Assembly (NCBI GenBank): GCA_040758475.1
Contig: JBFLVN010000106.1
Location: 1 to 12,184 of the forward strand
Length of the DNA: 12,184 bases
From: JBFLVN01 sp040758475
GTDB lineage: Bacteria; JAGRBM01
Direction: 5' to 3'
The first letter of the stretch is position 1. The number at the start of each line of letters is the position of its first letter. This document shows positions 1-5,709 of the stretch, piece after piece. Made by a program: the position numbers and the translations under genes. The notes below the pieces were generated by a model. The model worked only from the letters and a program-made list of their open reading frames with translations. It had not been told where the DNA came from and made no database searches.

Positions 1-486
1 GCCCCCTCCCGCGCCCCCGCCAAGCCCGGAGAGGGGCCCATCGTCCGGGTGCGGGGCGGTGCCGAGGACGTGTTGATCCGCATCGCCCGCTGTTGCAGCC
101 CCCTTCCGGGGGACAAGATTCTGGGATTCATCACCCGGGGCCGGGGCATCAGCGTCCACCGGGCCGACTGCGTCCACGTCCACGAGATGATCCCCGAGCG
201 GCGCATCGAAGTGCAGTGGGACGAAGGCTCCCGCGCCTCCCGCCCCGTCACGGTCGAAGTGGTCTGCGTGGACAGGCCGGGCCTCCTCGCAAACCTCTCC
301 CGCTCCATCACGGCCGAGGACGCCAACATCACGAAGGCCCAGGTCTACACAACCAACGACGCCAAGGCCGTCTCCACCTTCGACCTCGCCGTCAAGGACG
401 CGGGCCACCTAAAGCGCATCTTGAACGCCTTGGAGCGCATCCAGGGCGTCTACAGCGTCCACCGCGTCGATGCGAGGCCGTGGTGA
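1..486 (+). CDS. RelA/SpoT-family (p)ppGpp synthetase/hydrolase, C-terminal part (5' end outside window)
   Basis: The reading frame is open from base 1 to the TGA at 484-486 (161 residues), so this is the 3' end of a gene that begins upstream. The motif ARCCSPLPGDKILGFITRG followed by SVHRADC is the conserved Cys/His zinc-finger-like region of long RelA/SpoT homologues. The last ~80 residues (VEVVCVDRPGLLANLSRSI, then ITKAQVYT and FDLAVKD) form an ACT domain. These C-terminal regions link the catalytic half to the ribosome or to regulatory signals. Long RSH enzymes make and/or degrade the stringent-response alarmone (p)ppGpp in the cytoplasm. The catalytic hydrolase and synthetase domains lie outside the window, so RelA, SpoT and bifunctional Rel cannot be told apart and no symbol is given. 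No clear terminator follows; the next promoter starts about 50 nt downstream. Confidence 0.93.
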   Translation, partial: APSRAPAKPGEGPIVRVRGGAEDVLIRIARCCSPLPGDKILGFITRGRGISVHRADCVHVHEMIPERRIEVQWDEGSRASRPVTVEVVCVDRPGLLANLSRSITAEDANITKAQVYTTNDAKAVSTFDLAVKDAGHLKRILNALERIQGVYSVHRVDARPW

Positions 487-537
487 GTTCGATCTTCTTT
501 TCTTGAAACCTCATTCTGGATAGCCCGCTCTTTGTCA

Positions 538-567
538 TTGCCAGGGGATACGGCAATGCCGTATATT
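538..567 (+). promoter_or_regulatory. sigma70-like promoter of the HigA2-like/nucleotidyltransferase operon
   Basis: TTGCCA (538-543, 5/6 match to the -35 consensus) and TATATT (562-567, 5/6 match to the -10) are 18 nt apart. The expected transcript start near 574 gives a leader of about 20 nt containing the GGGGCGGAA ribosome-binding site (581-589) before the ATG at 595. The 17-bp palindrome at 548-564 fills the spacer and enters the -10, the classic place for an autorepressor to act. Confidence 0.6.
548..564. promoter_or_regulatory. perfect 17-bp palindromic operator
   Basis: ATACGGCA-A-TGCCGTAT is a perfect inverted repeat with 8-bp arms around one central base. It lies between the -35 and -10 elements just upstream of a gene for an XRE-type HTH protein. 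Antitoxins of the HigA type bind such short palindromes in their own promoter. That the downstream gene product binds here is inference from position and symmetry. Confidence 0.7.
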
Positions 568-594
568 CCACCTCTCTTCTGGGGCGGAACTCCC

Positions 595-861
595 ATGAAA
601 AAGCGTGACCTGGGCCAGGAAATCCTCGAAGGAATCCGGGCCATCAAAAAAGGGAAGGGAACACGCCGTTTGGCCGAGCAGCCCCCGGACGCTAGAGAAC
701 TCCGGGAACGCCTGGGCCTTACCCAATCGGCCTTCGCGGCCCTGTTGGGCGTAAGCCGCCGGACGCTCGAAGACTGGGAGCAAGGGCGCCGGACGCCCCG
801 AGGCCCCGCCTCCTCGCTCCTTCGCGTCGCAGCACGGCACCCCGAGGCGTTGCTGGGGTAA
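595..861 (+). CDS. HigA2-like XRE-family HTH antitoxin/transcriptional repressor
   Basis: This 88-residue protein starts MKKRDLGQEIL. The ATG at 595 is chosen because GGGGCGGAA sits just upstream and the promoter -10 (562-567) lies within the longer upstream reading frame, so the GTG at 532 would not be transcribed. Residues ~34-80 form a Cro/C1-type helix-turn-helix: RERLGLTQSAFAALLGVSRR, then TLEDWEQGRRTPRGPA and LLRVAARHPEAL. The short KxRDL N-terminus and the DWEQGRRxP...HPE tail resemble Vibrio HigA2-type antitoxins, which work with RelE-fold HigB toxins and repress their own operon. No RelE-like gene lies on either side. Instead a nucleotidyltransferase gene starts 6 nt downstream, so the two are almost certainly co-transcribed. 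It may be an orphan antitoxin or the partner of that nucleotidyltransferase. The family call is confident; the partner is unknown. Confidence 0.85.
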   Translation: MKKRDLGQEILEGIRAIKKGKGTRRLAEQPPDARELRERLGLTQSAFAALLGVSRRTLEDWEQGRRTPRGPASSLLRVAARHPEALLG

Positions 862-867
862 GAAGAC

Positions 868-1638
868 GTGAGCGTCGAAACCCAAATCAAGGCGGAACTG
901 GAAGCACTTGAAAAGCGAGAGGGCCTCAAAGTCCTTTATGCCTGCGAGTCCGGTTCACGGGCTTGGGGGTTTCCTTCTACTGACAGCGACTACGATGTCC
1001 GTTTTCTCTATGTGAGGCCCATTGATTGGTACCTCTCGGTTCAGCCACGCCGGGACGTGGTTGAATGCGAAATGAAGGGGCTGTTGGACATTAGCGGTTG
1101 GGATCTTCAAAAAGCCTTGCGGCTTCTTTACAAGTCCAATCCGCCGCTGCTTGAATGGCTGCGCTCCCCGATCGTTTACCTGAAGCAATCCTCGGCGCTC
1201 GAACGTTTGCGAACGGTGGCGGGAAGTTATTTTTCCCCTCGTTCCTCCATCCACCATTACCTCCACATGGCGGAAGGGAATTATCGGGAATACTTGCAGG
1301 GGGAAGAAGTCCGTTTGAAAAAGTATTTTTACGTCCTCCGGCCTCTTTTGGCGTGCTCCTGGATCGAGCGGACGGGGGAAATGGCCCCGATGGAATTTCA
1401 CCGGCTCGTTGAATCGGAGCTTCCCACGGGAGAGCTCAAAGCCGGGGTGATGGCCCTGCTGGAACGCAAGATGGCGAGCCAGGAATTGGACCTGGGGCCC
1501 AGAATTCAGGTCGTTAACGATTATATTGAAGACCGCCTCGCTACCCTTAAAACGAACGCAGACAAGGCCCCCAAGCCCCGGGTGTCGTACGACGCCCTGG
1601 ATGAATTATTTCGGGCGGTGGTGCGGGAAGTTTATTGA
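868..1638 (+). CDS. PF10127 (RlaP-type) DNA polymerase beta-superfamily nucleotidyltransferase
   Basis: This is a 256-residue protein with a GTG start at 868, 6 nt after the preceding stop; AAGAAG just before it overlaps that stop and is a likely ribosome-binding site. The nucleotidyltransferase motif GS-x10-DxD is intact: Gly29-Ser30, Asp41 and Asp43 in ESGSRAWGFPSTDSDYD. It is followed by the PF10127 hallmarks VVECE (64-68), DISGWDLQKAL (74-84) and NPPLLEWLRSP (91-101). This family has been linked to RNA repair, but most members have no known substrate. With both metal-binding Asp present, it is expected to transfer a nucleotide to RNA, protein or another acceptor. Its tight coupling to a HigA2-like HTH gene under a palindromic operator suggests a regulated, possibly toxin-antitoxin-like or defence function, which is inference. 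No HEPN-type partner is nearby. Confidence 0.85.
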   Translation: MSVETQIKAELEALEKREGLKVLYACESGSRAWGFPSTDSDYDVRFLYVRPIDWYLSVQPRRDVVECEMKGLLDISGWDLQKALRLLYKSNPPLLEWLRSPIVYLKQSSALERLRTVAGSYFSPRSSIHHYLHMAEGNYREYLQGEEVRLKKYFYVLRPLLACSWIERTGEMAPMEFHRLVESELPTGELKAGVMALLERKMASQELDLGPRIQVVNDYIEDRLATLKTNADKAPKPRVSYDALDELFRAVVREVY

Positions 1639-1660
1639 ATGATCTTCTCGCCCTGGGCTC

Positions 1661-1688
1661 TTGACATCAGCACCGATTTTGATATCAT
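1661..1688 (+). promoter_or_regulatory. promoter of the MT-A70 methyltransferase gene
   Basis: A perfect TTGACA (1661-1666) and TATCAT (1683-1688, 5/6 match) are separated by 16 nt. The expected start near 1695 leaves a ~55-nt leader before the ATG at 1751. Two of the three GATATC hexamers at 1681-1712 overlap the -10 and the likely start site. Confidence 0.6.
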
Positions 1689-1712
1689 CCGATATCACTT
1701 TCTCTCGATATC
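1681..1712. promoter_or_regulatory. three GATATC palindromes at the methyltransferase promoter (possible operator)
   Basis: GATATC occurs at 1681-1686, 1691-1696 and 1707-1712; the third sits inside the longer palindrome CGATATCG. The first two start 10 bp apart, one helical turn, and the third follows after 16 bp. They span the -10 and the start of the transcript. They could be a repressor or controller site, or sites the encoded methyltransferase itself modifies. No binding protein can be named. Confidence 0.4.
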
Positions 1713-1750
1713 GAAAAATAACCGTATATTTGTACCGGACGGAGGGGCGA

Positions 1751-2563
1751 ATGACCGGAACGGCGAAATCGAAATCCCAAGACTTTCTCCTGCGGCTGAC
1801 ATCGGCGGAGCGGCGGCTCTTGCAGCAAGGCTTCAATAATTCCTATGAAAAAAGTCTCCAATCCTATGTGAAAACTCTCTTGATGCCAGCCCTTTCAGCG
1901 CGGTTGCCAGAAGCCATCCAAGAGGAAGACGCTCCTTACAAGTCGAGCGCCGACATGCTCCGGGAACTCCCCGAGAAGAAATACCGGACTATCCTGGCCG
2001 ATCCGCCTTGGCAGTTTCAGAACCGTACCGGGAAAGTGGCGCCCGAGCACCGGCGGCTTTCGCGTTACCGGACAATGGAACTTCCGGAGATAAAGGCCCT
2101 TCCGGTTAGCGCGCTGTGCGCCGAACAAGCCCATCTCTATCTTTGGGTTCCTAACGCCCTTCTCCTGGAAGGCCTTCAAGTCATGGAGGGTTGGGGTTTT
2201 ACCTACAAGACGAATCTGGTCTGGCACAAGATCCGCAAGGATGGCGGTCCGGACGGGCGTGGAGTGGGATTTTACTTCCGCAACACGACGGAACTCGTCC
2301 TGTTCGGGATTCGCGGCAAGAACGCCCGGACCCTCGCTCCAGGACGCAGGCAGGTCAATATCCTCAAGACGCAGAAGCGGGAGCATTCACGAAAACCCGA
2401 CGAACTTTATGAAATTATCGAGGCGTGCAGCCGGGGGCCCTATTTAGAACTTTTTGCCCGAGGATCGCGGCGAGGATGGGACGTTTGGGGAAATGAAACC
2501 GAAAACTACAGGCCCCGTTGGGCGACCTATGCCAATCACTCTCAGCGGCATCTATCGCTTTGA
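1751..2563 (+). CDS. MT-A70 family DNA N6-adenine methyltransferase of a Type II restriction-modification pair
   Basis: This is a 270-residue enzyme. The ATG at 1751 is chosen because GGAGG (1741-1745) lies at the right distance, and because the in-frame upstream start would lie within the promoter. It shows the MT-A70 order: the catalytic DPPW (84-87, in ILADPPWQF), then YRTMELPEIKALPV, LYLWVPNALL and NLVWHK, and late in the protein the AdoMet-binding LELFARGSRRGWDVWGNE. This permuted order, catalytic motif before AdoMet motif, is typical of phage and restriction-modification MT-A70 enzymes, which methylate adenine N6 in DNA. Its 3' end faces the BglII/BstYI-type endonuclease gene 6 nt away, so its expected job is to protect the host at that enzyme's target. 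The first ~75 residues, rich in Lys, Arg and Gln, match nothing I recognise and may aid DNA binding. Confidence 0.9.
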   Translation: MTGTAKSKSQDFLLRLTSAERRLLQQGFNNSYEKSLQSYVKTLLMPALSARLPEAIQEEDAPYKSSADMLRELPEKKYRTILADPPWQFQNRTGKVAPEHRRLSRYRTMELPEIKALPVSALCAEQAHLYLWVPNALLLEGLQVMEGWGFTYKTNLVWHKIRKDGGPDGRGVGFYFRNTTELVLFGIRGKNARTLAPGRRQVNILKTQKREHSRKPDELYEIIEACSRGPYLELFARGSRRGWDVWGNETENYRPRWATYANHSQRHLSL

Positions 2564-2569
2564 AAACGT

Positions 2570-3160
2570 CTAACCCTTCGGGTCATACAGGCGCTTTGTA
2601 ATTCCAAAGATGAGCAAGGGGCATCCCCCACCGCCACCACCGTTGATGCGAGGGAGTAGCTTGCTCATGTGCGTCGTGCTGTTTCCATAACTTGAACCTC
2701 GGCCAAGGGAATCGAAAATCTCCTGCAATTCATCACATCGGGTGAGGATGATACCCACGCTGATCACGCGGAGGTCGAAGAGCAAGCGGAAGTTGTTCAG
2801 GTCACGGTCGAAGAAAGGATCCTTGTTGTTCCATTCGATTTCCAGGGCGATTCCGTTCTTGAAACAATCGACCTTGTGAGTCGGTGAACTAGTACTGACT
2901 TTATCGACTGTGATTTTCGTATCGAACTGCTTTTCCCGCCAGCCTTTTTTCCCCAGTTCTCCGTCGATCCATTTGGCGAGTTCTGTTTTACTGCCCCCGC
3001 CTTGAGCGATCCAGGATTTTTTCACGCGGAACCGTGTGAGAACGTCCAGGATATCGGCCCACTCGGCCGGGAAATCGGTTTCGAGAATGGCGCAAGCATG
3101 CTTCCATTCGTGGATTTCGTAGTGCTTGCGGAGGAGTGCGGGGAGTTGATCGATCGCCAT
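2570..3160 (-). CDS. BglII/BstYI-family Type II restriction endonuclease
   Basis: This 196-residue protein has an ATG at 3160 and a TAG at 2570-2572; BglII-family enzymes are about 200-220 residues. The central segment VDCFKNGIALEIEWNNKD holds the active site: Asp98, Glu107 and Glu109. The 9- and 2-residue spacing is the same as Asp84-Glu93-Gln95 of BglII; the third position is Glu here rather than Gln. The segment FFDRDLNNFRLLFDL after it and the C-terminal glycine run plus CPLLIFGITKRLYD fit the family. BglII cuts AGATCT and BstYI cuts RGATCY, so a GATC-centred target is likely but not proven. The gene converges on the MT-A70 methyltransferase and has its own promoter (3181-3209), so the two can be tuned separately. 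All three catalytic acids are present and the frame is intact, so it is probably active. Confidence 0.9.
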   Translation of the reverse strand: MAIDQLPALLRKHYEIHEWKHACAILETDFPAEWADILDVLTRFRVKKSWIAQGGGSKTELAKWIDGELGKKGWREKQFDTKITVDKVSTSSPTHKVDCFKNGIALEIEWNNKDPFFDRDLNNFRLLFDLRVISVGIILTRCDELQEIFDSLGRGSSYGNSTTHMSKLLPRINGGGGGGCPLLIFGITKRLYDPKG

Positions 3161-3180
3161 TTCGTTTTGCCTGCCCTTAT

Positions 3181-3209
3181 TTTATACATTCTCTTGAAGT
3201 GTCCGTAAA
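3181..3209 (-). promoter_or_regulatory. promoter of the BglII/BstYI-type endonuclease gene
   Basis: Read on the minus strand, TTTACG (3209-3204, 4/6 match) and TATAAA (3186-3181, 5/6 match) are 17 nt apart. The start of transcription would fall near 3174, and a purine-rich AGGGCAGG lies upstream of the ATG at 3160. Confidence 0.5.
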
Positions 3210-3815
3210 TACCCTCTCTCGGACTTGGCCTTGCCATAAAAATAGATTAAAATAAACCATCACTCAGTCCATCTGCCGTATGCCGAAAGTAGGCATGGAC
3301 ACCGGCGGACGTTCCCGGACATCCCTGGAAACAGGAGGAGCAGAATGGAGGCCACATGACCCAGGTACCCCAGATTTCCGGAAAACTTGCAGGGGCCATT
3401 CGCGAATCGCTCCTGCCGGACGCCCTCGGACAACGATGGAATTTTTCCCAAAAAAACGATGATCTTCTTGATCATCTTCCCCTCGAAAAAATAGATGATC
3501 ACCTTGACCATCTTCGAGCTTCGGCCGGTTTTAGGCGGTTTTACCGGGTTCCCAAGGCGATCACTGGCCTGTGGCAAGATGATCAACTTGATCACCTTCT
3601 CCGTAGCGGGGACGGATTGGGCACCCTCGGACGACGCCGGACGGGGGCTCAAAAAAATGATGACCACCTTGCCGGGGAAGATGGCCGCGAAAAAAACTTT
3701 GGCCATCTGGCCACCTTCATCGGTTGGCCAGTTTTGAAGGGTTCTACGGCCTCTGCGGGTGGGCCAAGGAAGATGGTCAAGTGGCCACCTTGCTCGGCAG
3801 AAGAGAGGCATCCGG
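3210..3815. other. gene-poor stretch with degenerate repeats
   Basis: About 600 bases without a convincing gene. Open frames exist on both strands: 3356-3853 on plus, with GGAGG just before its ATG, and 3260-3811 on minus. Neither resembles a known family, and their repeated DxLDHL or KMIKKI peptides follow directly from the DNA repeats. 3260-3420 shows no repeat, only a weak ATGCC/GGCAT inverted pair near 3282-3299. The repeats occupy 3458-3791. Confidence 0.6.
3458..3791. repeat. degenerate 9-bp repeats, consensus GAYCAYCTT, paired and partly inverted
   Basis: Paired 9-mers occur at 3461-3478 (GATCTTCTT, GATCATCTT), 3497-3514 (GATCACCTT, GACCATCTT) and 3581-3598 (GATCAACTT, GATCACCTT). A single unit is at 3662-3670 (GACCACCTT), with related GGCCATCTG at 3701-3709 and GGCCACCTT at 3709-3717. 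An inverted copy, AAGATGGTC, starts at 3770. Each pair is preceded by GAT, so it nearly forms a hairpin (3458-3476 has perfect 7-bp arms). Several copies follow an A-run of 5-7 bases. AGATGGCC (3679-3686) and GGCCATCT (3701-3708) form another perfect 8-bp inverted repeat. The copies keep the same reading phase (offsets 36, 84 and 81). This is not a CRISPR: units are too short and spacing too irregular. Confidence 0.75.
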
Positions 3816-3856
3816 ATATTACATATATTGACAATAATTTCTTAAATTTGTAATAT
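3816..3856. promoter_or_regulatory. 8-bp inverted repeat bracketing the PaaX-family gene promoter
   Basis: ATATTACA (3816-3823) and TGTAATAT (3849-3856) are exact reverse complements, 33 bp centre to centre or about three helical turns. One arm lies just upstream of the -35, the other covers the -10. This suits a dimeric autoregulator such as the downstream PaaX-family protein; binding is inferred. Confidence 0.55.
3828..3856 (+). promoter_or_regulatory. promoter of the PaaX-desaturase operon
   Basis: A perfect TTGACA (3828-3833) is followed after 17 nt by TAATAT (3851-3856, 4/6 match). The -10 ends 7 nt before the ATG at 3864, so transcription would begin at or beside the start codon. That predicts a leaderless message, in line with the lack of a purine-rich ribosome-binding site. 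The AT-rich tract stands out from its surroundings. Confidence 0.6.
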
Positions 3857-3863
3857 TTCTTCC

Positions 3864-4685
3864 ATGGCCACCCCATCCCCCCAGGTGACCCCCAAGAGCC
3901 TTCTATTGGACCTCGTGCGCGTGGCACCGGGCGGGGAAGTGCCCGTGAGTTCCCTCGTCGGCGCGGGGGCCCTCTTCGGCATTACGGGGAACGCCATCCG
4001 CGTGGCCCTGGCCCGCCTTCAGGCCGCAGGGCTCATCGAAAACACGGGCCGTGGCTCCTACGCCCTCTCGCCCGCCGCGAAAATCTTGGGGCGCCAGGTC
4101 GAAGAGTGGCGCCTGGGTGATTCTCGCCTTCGCCCGTGGACCGGGGCGTGGCTCTGCGTCCATTTGCCCAAAGCTGTGCCGGTCGCCGCCCGCCGGGCCT
4201 CGCTCAAGGCGCTTCTTCGCCTGGGGTTCCGGGAAGGGCTCGCGGGAATGTGGGTCCGCCCCGATAATTTGAAAGGCGGCCTTTCTTCCGCCCGGGAAAA
4301 ACTCTCCGCCCTGGGTCTCGAAACCGGTGCCGCGATCTTTTTGGGCGAAGCTTTTTCCGAGGAAGTGACCAGCCGCTGGGAAAAAGACCTCTGGCCCCTG
4401 GAGGAAATCGAAAGGGCCCACGAGCGAGCCTTTAAGGATTTGGAGAGAAGCACGCCCCGGATCGCGCGCCTCTCCCGGCCCGATGCCTTGGCCGAGACGT
4501 TTCGTCTGGGCGGCGCGGCCATCCGCTCGCTCGCCCACGATCCGCTTTTGCCCGATGAGGTTCTCTCCGGCGAGGCCCGCCGGGCTTTGACCGATGCCAT
4601 GAAAGAGTACGACGTCCTTGGAAAACAGATCTGGGGCGCCGTGATCGACGAATCCCGGCCGCGGCAGCTCGCGGCGGTGGGATAA
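3864..4685 (+). CDS. PaaX-family transcriptional regulator
   Basis: This 273-residue protein fits the usual PaaX-family length. Residues ~11-70 form the N-terminal winged helix (KSLLLDLV, GALFGITGNAIRVALARL as the HTH core, then GLIENTGRGSYALSP). The linker carries RLRPWTGAWLCVHLPK (~88-103), equivalent to the conserved WdGxW segment of PaaX, and the C-terminal half follows with EKDLWPLEE. Founding members repress phenylacetate degradation and are released by phenylacetyl-CoA, so an aryl- or acyl-CoA ligand is plausible. It begins an operon with a desaturase, whose ATG lies 10 nt after this stop, and an inverted repeat brackets its promoter, so self-control is likely. No phenylacetate genes are in the window. 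The alternative role is control of lipid desaturation in response to an acyl-CoA. Confidence 0.88.
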   Translation: MATPSPQVTPKSLLLDLVRVAPGGEVPVSSLVGAGALFGITGNAIRVALARLQAAGLIENTGRGSYALSPAAKILGRQVEEWRLGDSRLRPWTGAWLCVHLPKAVPVAARRASLKALLRLGFREGLAGMWVRPDNLKGGLSSAREKLSALGLETGAAIFLGEAFSEEVTSRWEKDLWPLEEIERAHERAFKDLERSTPRIARLSRPDALAETFRLGGAAIRSLAHDPLLPDEVLSGEARRALTDAMKEYDVLGKQIWGAVIDESRPRQLAAVG

Positions 4686-4695
4686 GGAGTTTTCC

Positions 4696-5706
4696 ATGAG
4701 CACTCCCGCGACCGCTACCAAACAGGGCTATCTGACGGCCGAGGAACTTGCCGCCTGCCGCAAGGTTTCCAACTGGCGCGGCGCCCTCTCGATCCTTTGG
4801 ACCTGGGGATGGATCGCCGCGGGTTTCGCCCTCTACATCGCCCGGCCGGGCGTTCTGACGTTCCTCGTGGCCTGGGTGGTCCTGAGTGGGCGGCACCTCG
4901 CGCTCGCGATCCTCATGCACGACGGCGCCCACGGCCTTCTTTTCTCGAACAAAAAATGGAACGACCGCCTGGGGCAGTGGCTCACGGGCCATCCGGTTTT
5001 GAATAACATGCTTGTCTACCGGATGATCCACCTTCAGCACCACCGTCACACTTGGACGAAGGACGACCCGGACTTGGCTCTCGCCAAGCCTTTCCCCATT
5101 ACGAAGTCGAGCTTCCGCCGGAAGGTGATCCGGGATCTCACGGGCCAGACGGGGTACGAGCGCTACCGGGCCATCATCCGAATTTCGGCGGGGCTCTCCG
5201 CCAAGAAGAAGGGACTAGAAGGAAAATCCTTTTTTGCGTGTCTCAAGGCTTTCGCCAAGACGCAGAAGGGCTTCTTGATTACGAACGGAATCCTGCTGGC
5301 CGCCGTGAGCGCCTTTGGACACCCAGAGGCCTACGTGCTGTTGTGGGTCATTCCCGCCATGACGGGTTTTTCGCTGGTACTCCGCATCCGGAGCATCGCC
5401 GAGCACGCGGCCATTTCGGACCCCACGGACGAGCTAAAGCAGACCCGGACGACCCTGGCCCCCGGCTGGGTGCGCTTTTTCATGGCGCCCCACAACGTGA
5501 ACTACCATTTGGAGCACCATCTCTACATGTATGTGCCCCAGTACCATCTTCCCAAGGTGCACAAGACTTTGAAAGAGCGGGGCGTCTTCGAGCATGCCGA
5601 GATCACTCCGGGTTATTTGGCTGTCATCCGCCGGGCGACGAGCAAGCCCGAAGGAAGCGCGGAGAACCACGCCCGCGCCAGCGTTCTCCCCTTCAGCGGG
5701 GGATGA
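4696..5706 (+). CDS. membrane fatty acid desaturase (three-histidine-box family)
   Basis: This is a 336-residue integral membrane di-iron enzyme. All three boxes are intact: HDGAH (75-79), HLQHH (112-116, followed by RH) and HLEHH (271-275 in NVNYHLEHH). An extra EHAA follows RSIA near 233. Hydrophobic segments lie at ~33-65 and ~193-230. The family inserts a double bond into acyl chains of lipids, or oxidises related chains, using O2 and electrons from a ferredoxin or similar carrier. A strong AAGGAG (4684-4689) precedes the ATG and overlaps the stop of the PaaX-family gene, so the two are translated from one message. No dedicated electron donor gene is adjacent. The substrate cannot be told: a phospholipid acyl chain is most likely, but hydroxylases and ketolases share these boxes. 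Confidence 0.88.
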   Translation: MSTPATATKQGYLTAEELAACRKVSNWRGALSILWTWGWIAAGFALYIARPGVLTFLVAWVVLSGRHLALAILMHDGAHGLLFSNKKWNDRLGQWLTGHPVLNNMLVYRMIHLQHHRHTWTKDDPDLALAKPFPITKSSFRRKVIRDLTGQTGYERYRAIIRISAGLSAKKKGLEGKSFFACLKAFAKTQKGFLITNGILLAAVSAFGHPEAYVLLWVIPAMTGFSLVLRIRSIAEHAAISDPTDELKQTRTTLAPGWVRFFMAPHNVNYHLEHHLYMYVPQYHLPKVHKTLKERGVFEHAEITPGYLAVIRRATSKPEGSAENHARASVLPFSGG

Positions 5707-5709
5707 GCA

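Noticed and set aside
3345..3359. Four-codon upstream frame (MEAT) overlapping the ATG at 3356 as ATGA
   Set aside because: Very short and linked to a downstream frame that is itself doubtful.
3458..3791. CRISPR array
   Set aside because: Units are 9 bp, degenerate, partly inverted and irregularly spaced; no cas genes are present.
3260..3811. 183-codon minus-strand open frame
   Set aside because: Runs opposite the repeats through the same gene-poor DNA; no start signal and no recognisable domain.
3356..3853. 165-codon plus-strand open frame with GGAGG before its ATG
   Set aside because: Its repeated DxLDHL peptide is just the DNA repeat translated, it runs through the PaaX promoter, and no family resemblance is seen.
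4627..4632. AGATCT as evidence on the endonuclease target
   Set aside because: One AGATCT and several RGATCY sites occur here, as expected by chance; they cannot decide specificity or show site avoidance.
3903..4721. 272-codon minus-strand frame opposite the PaaX-family gene
   Set aside because: Shadow frame without domain resemblance; the plus-strand gene has clear PaaX motifs and a promoter.
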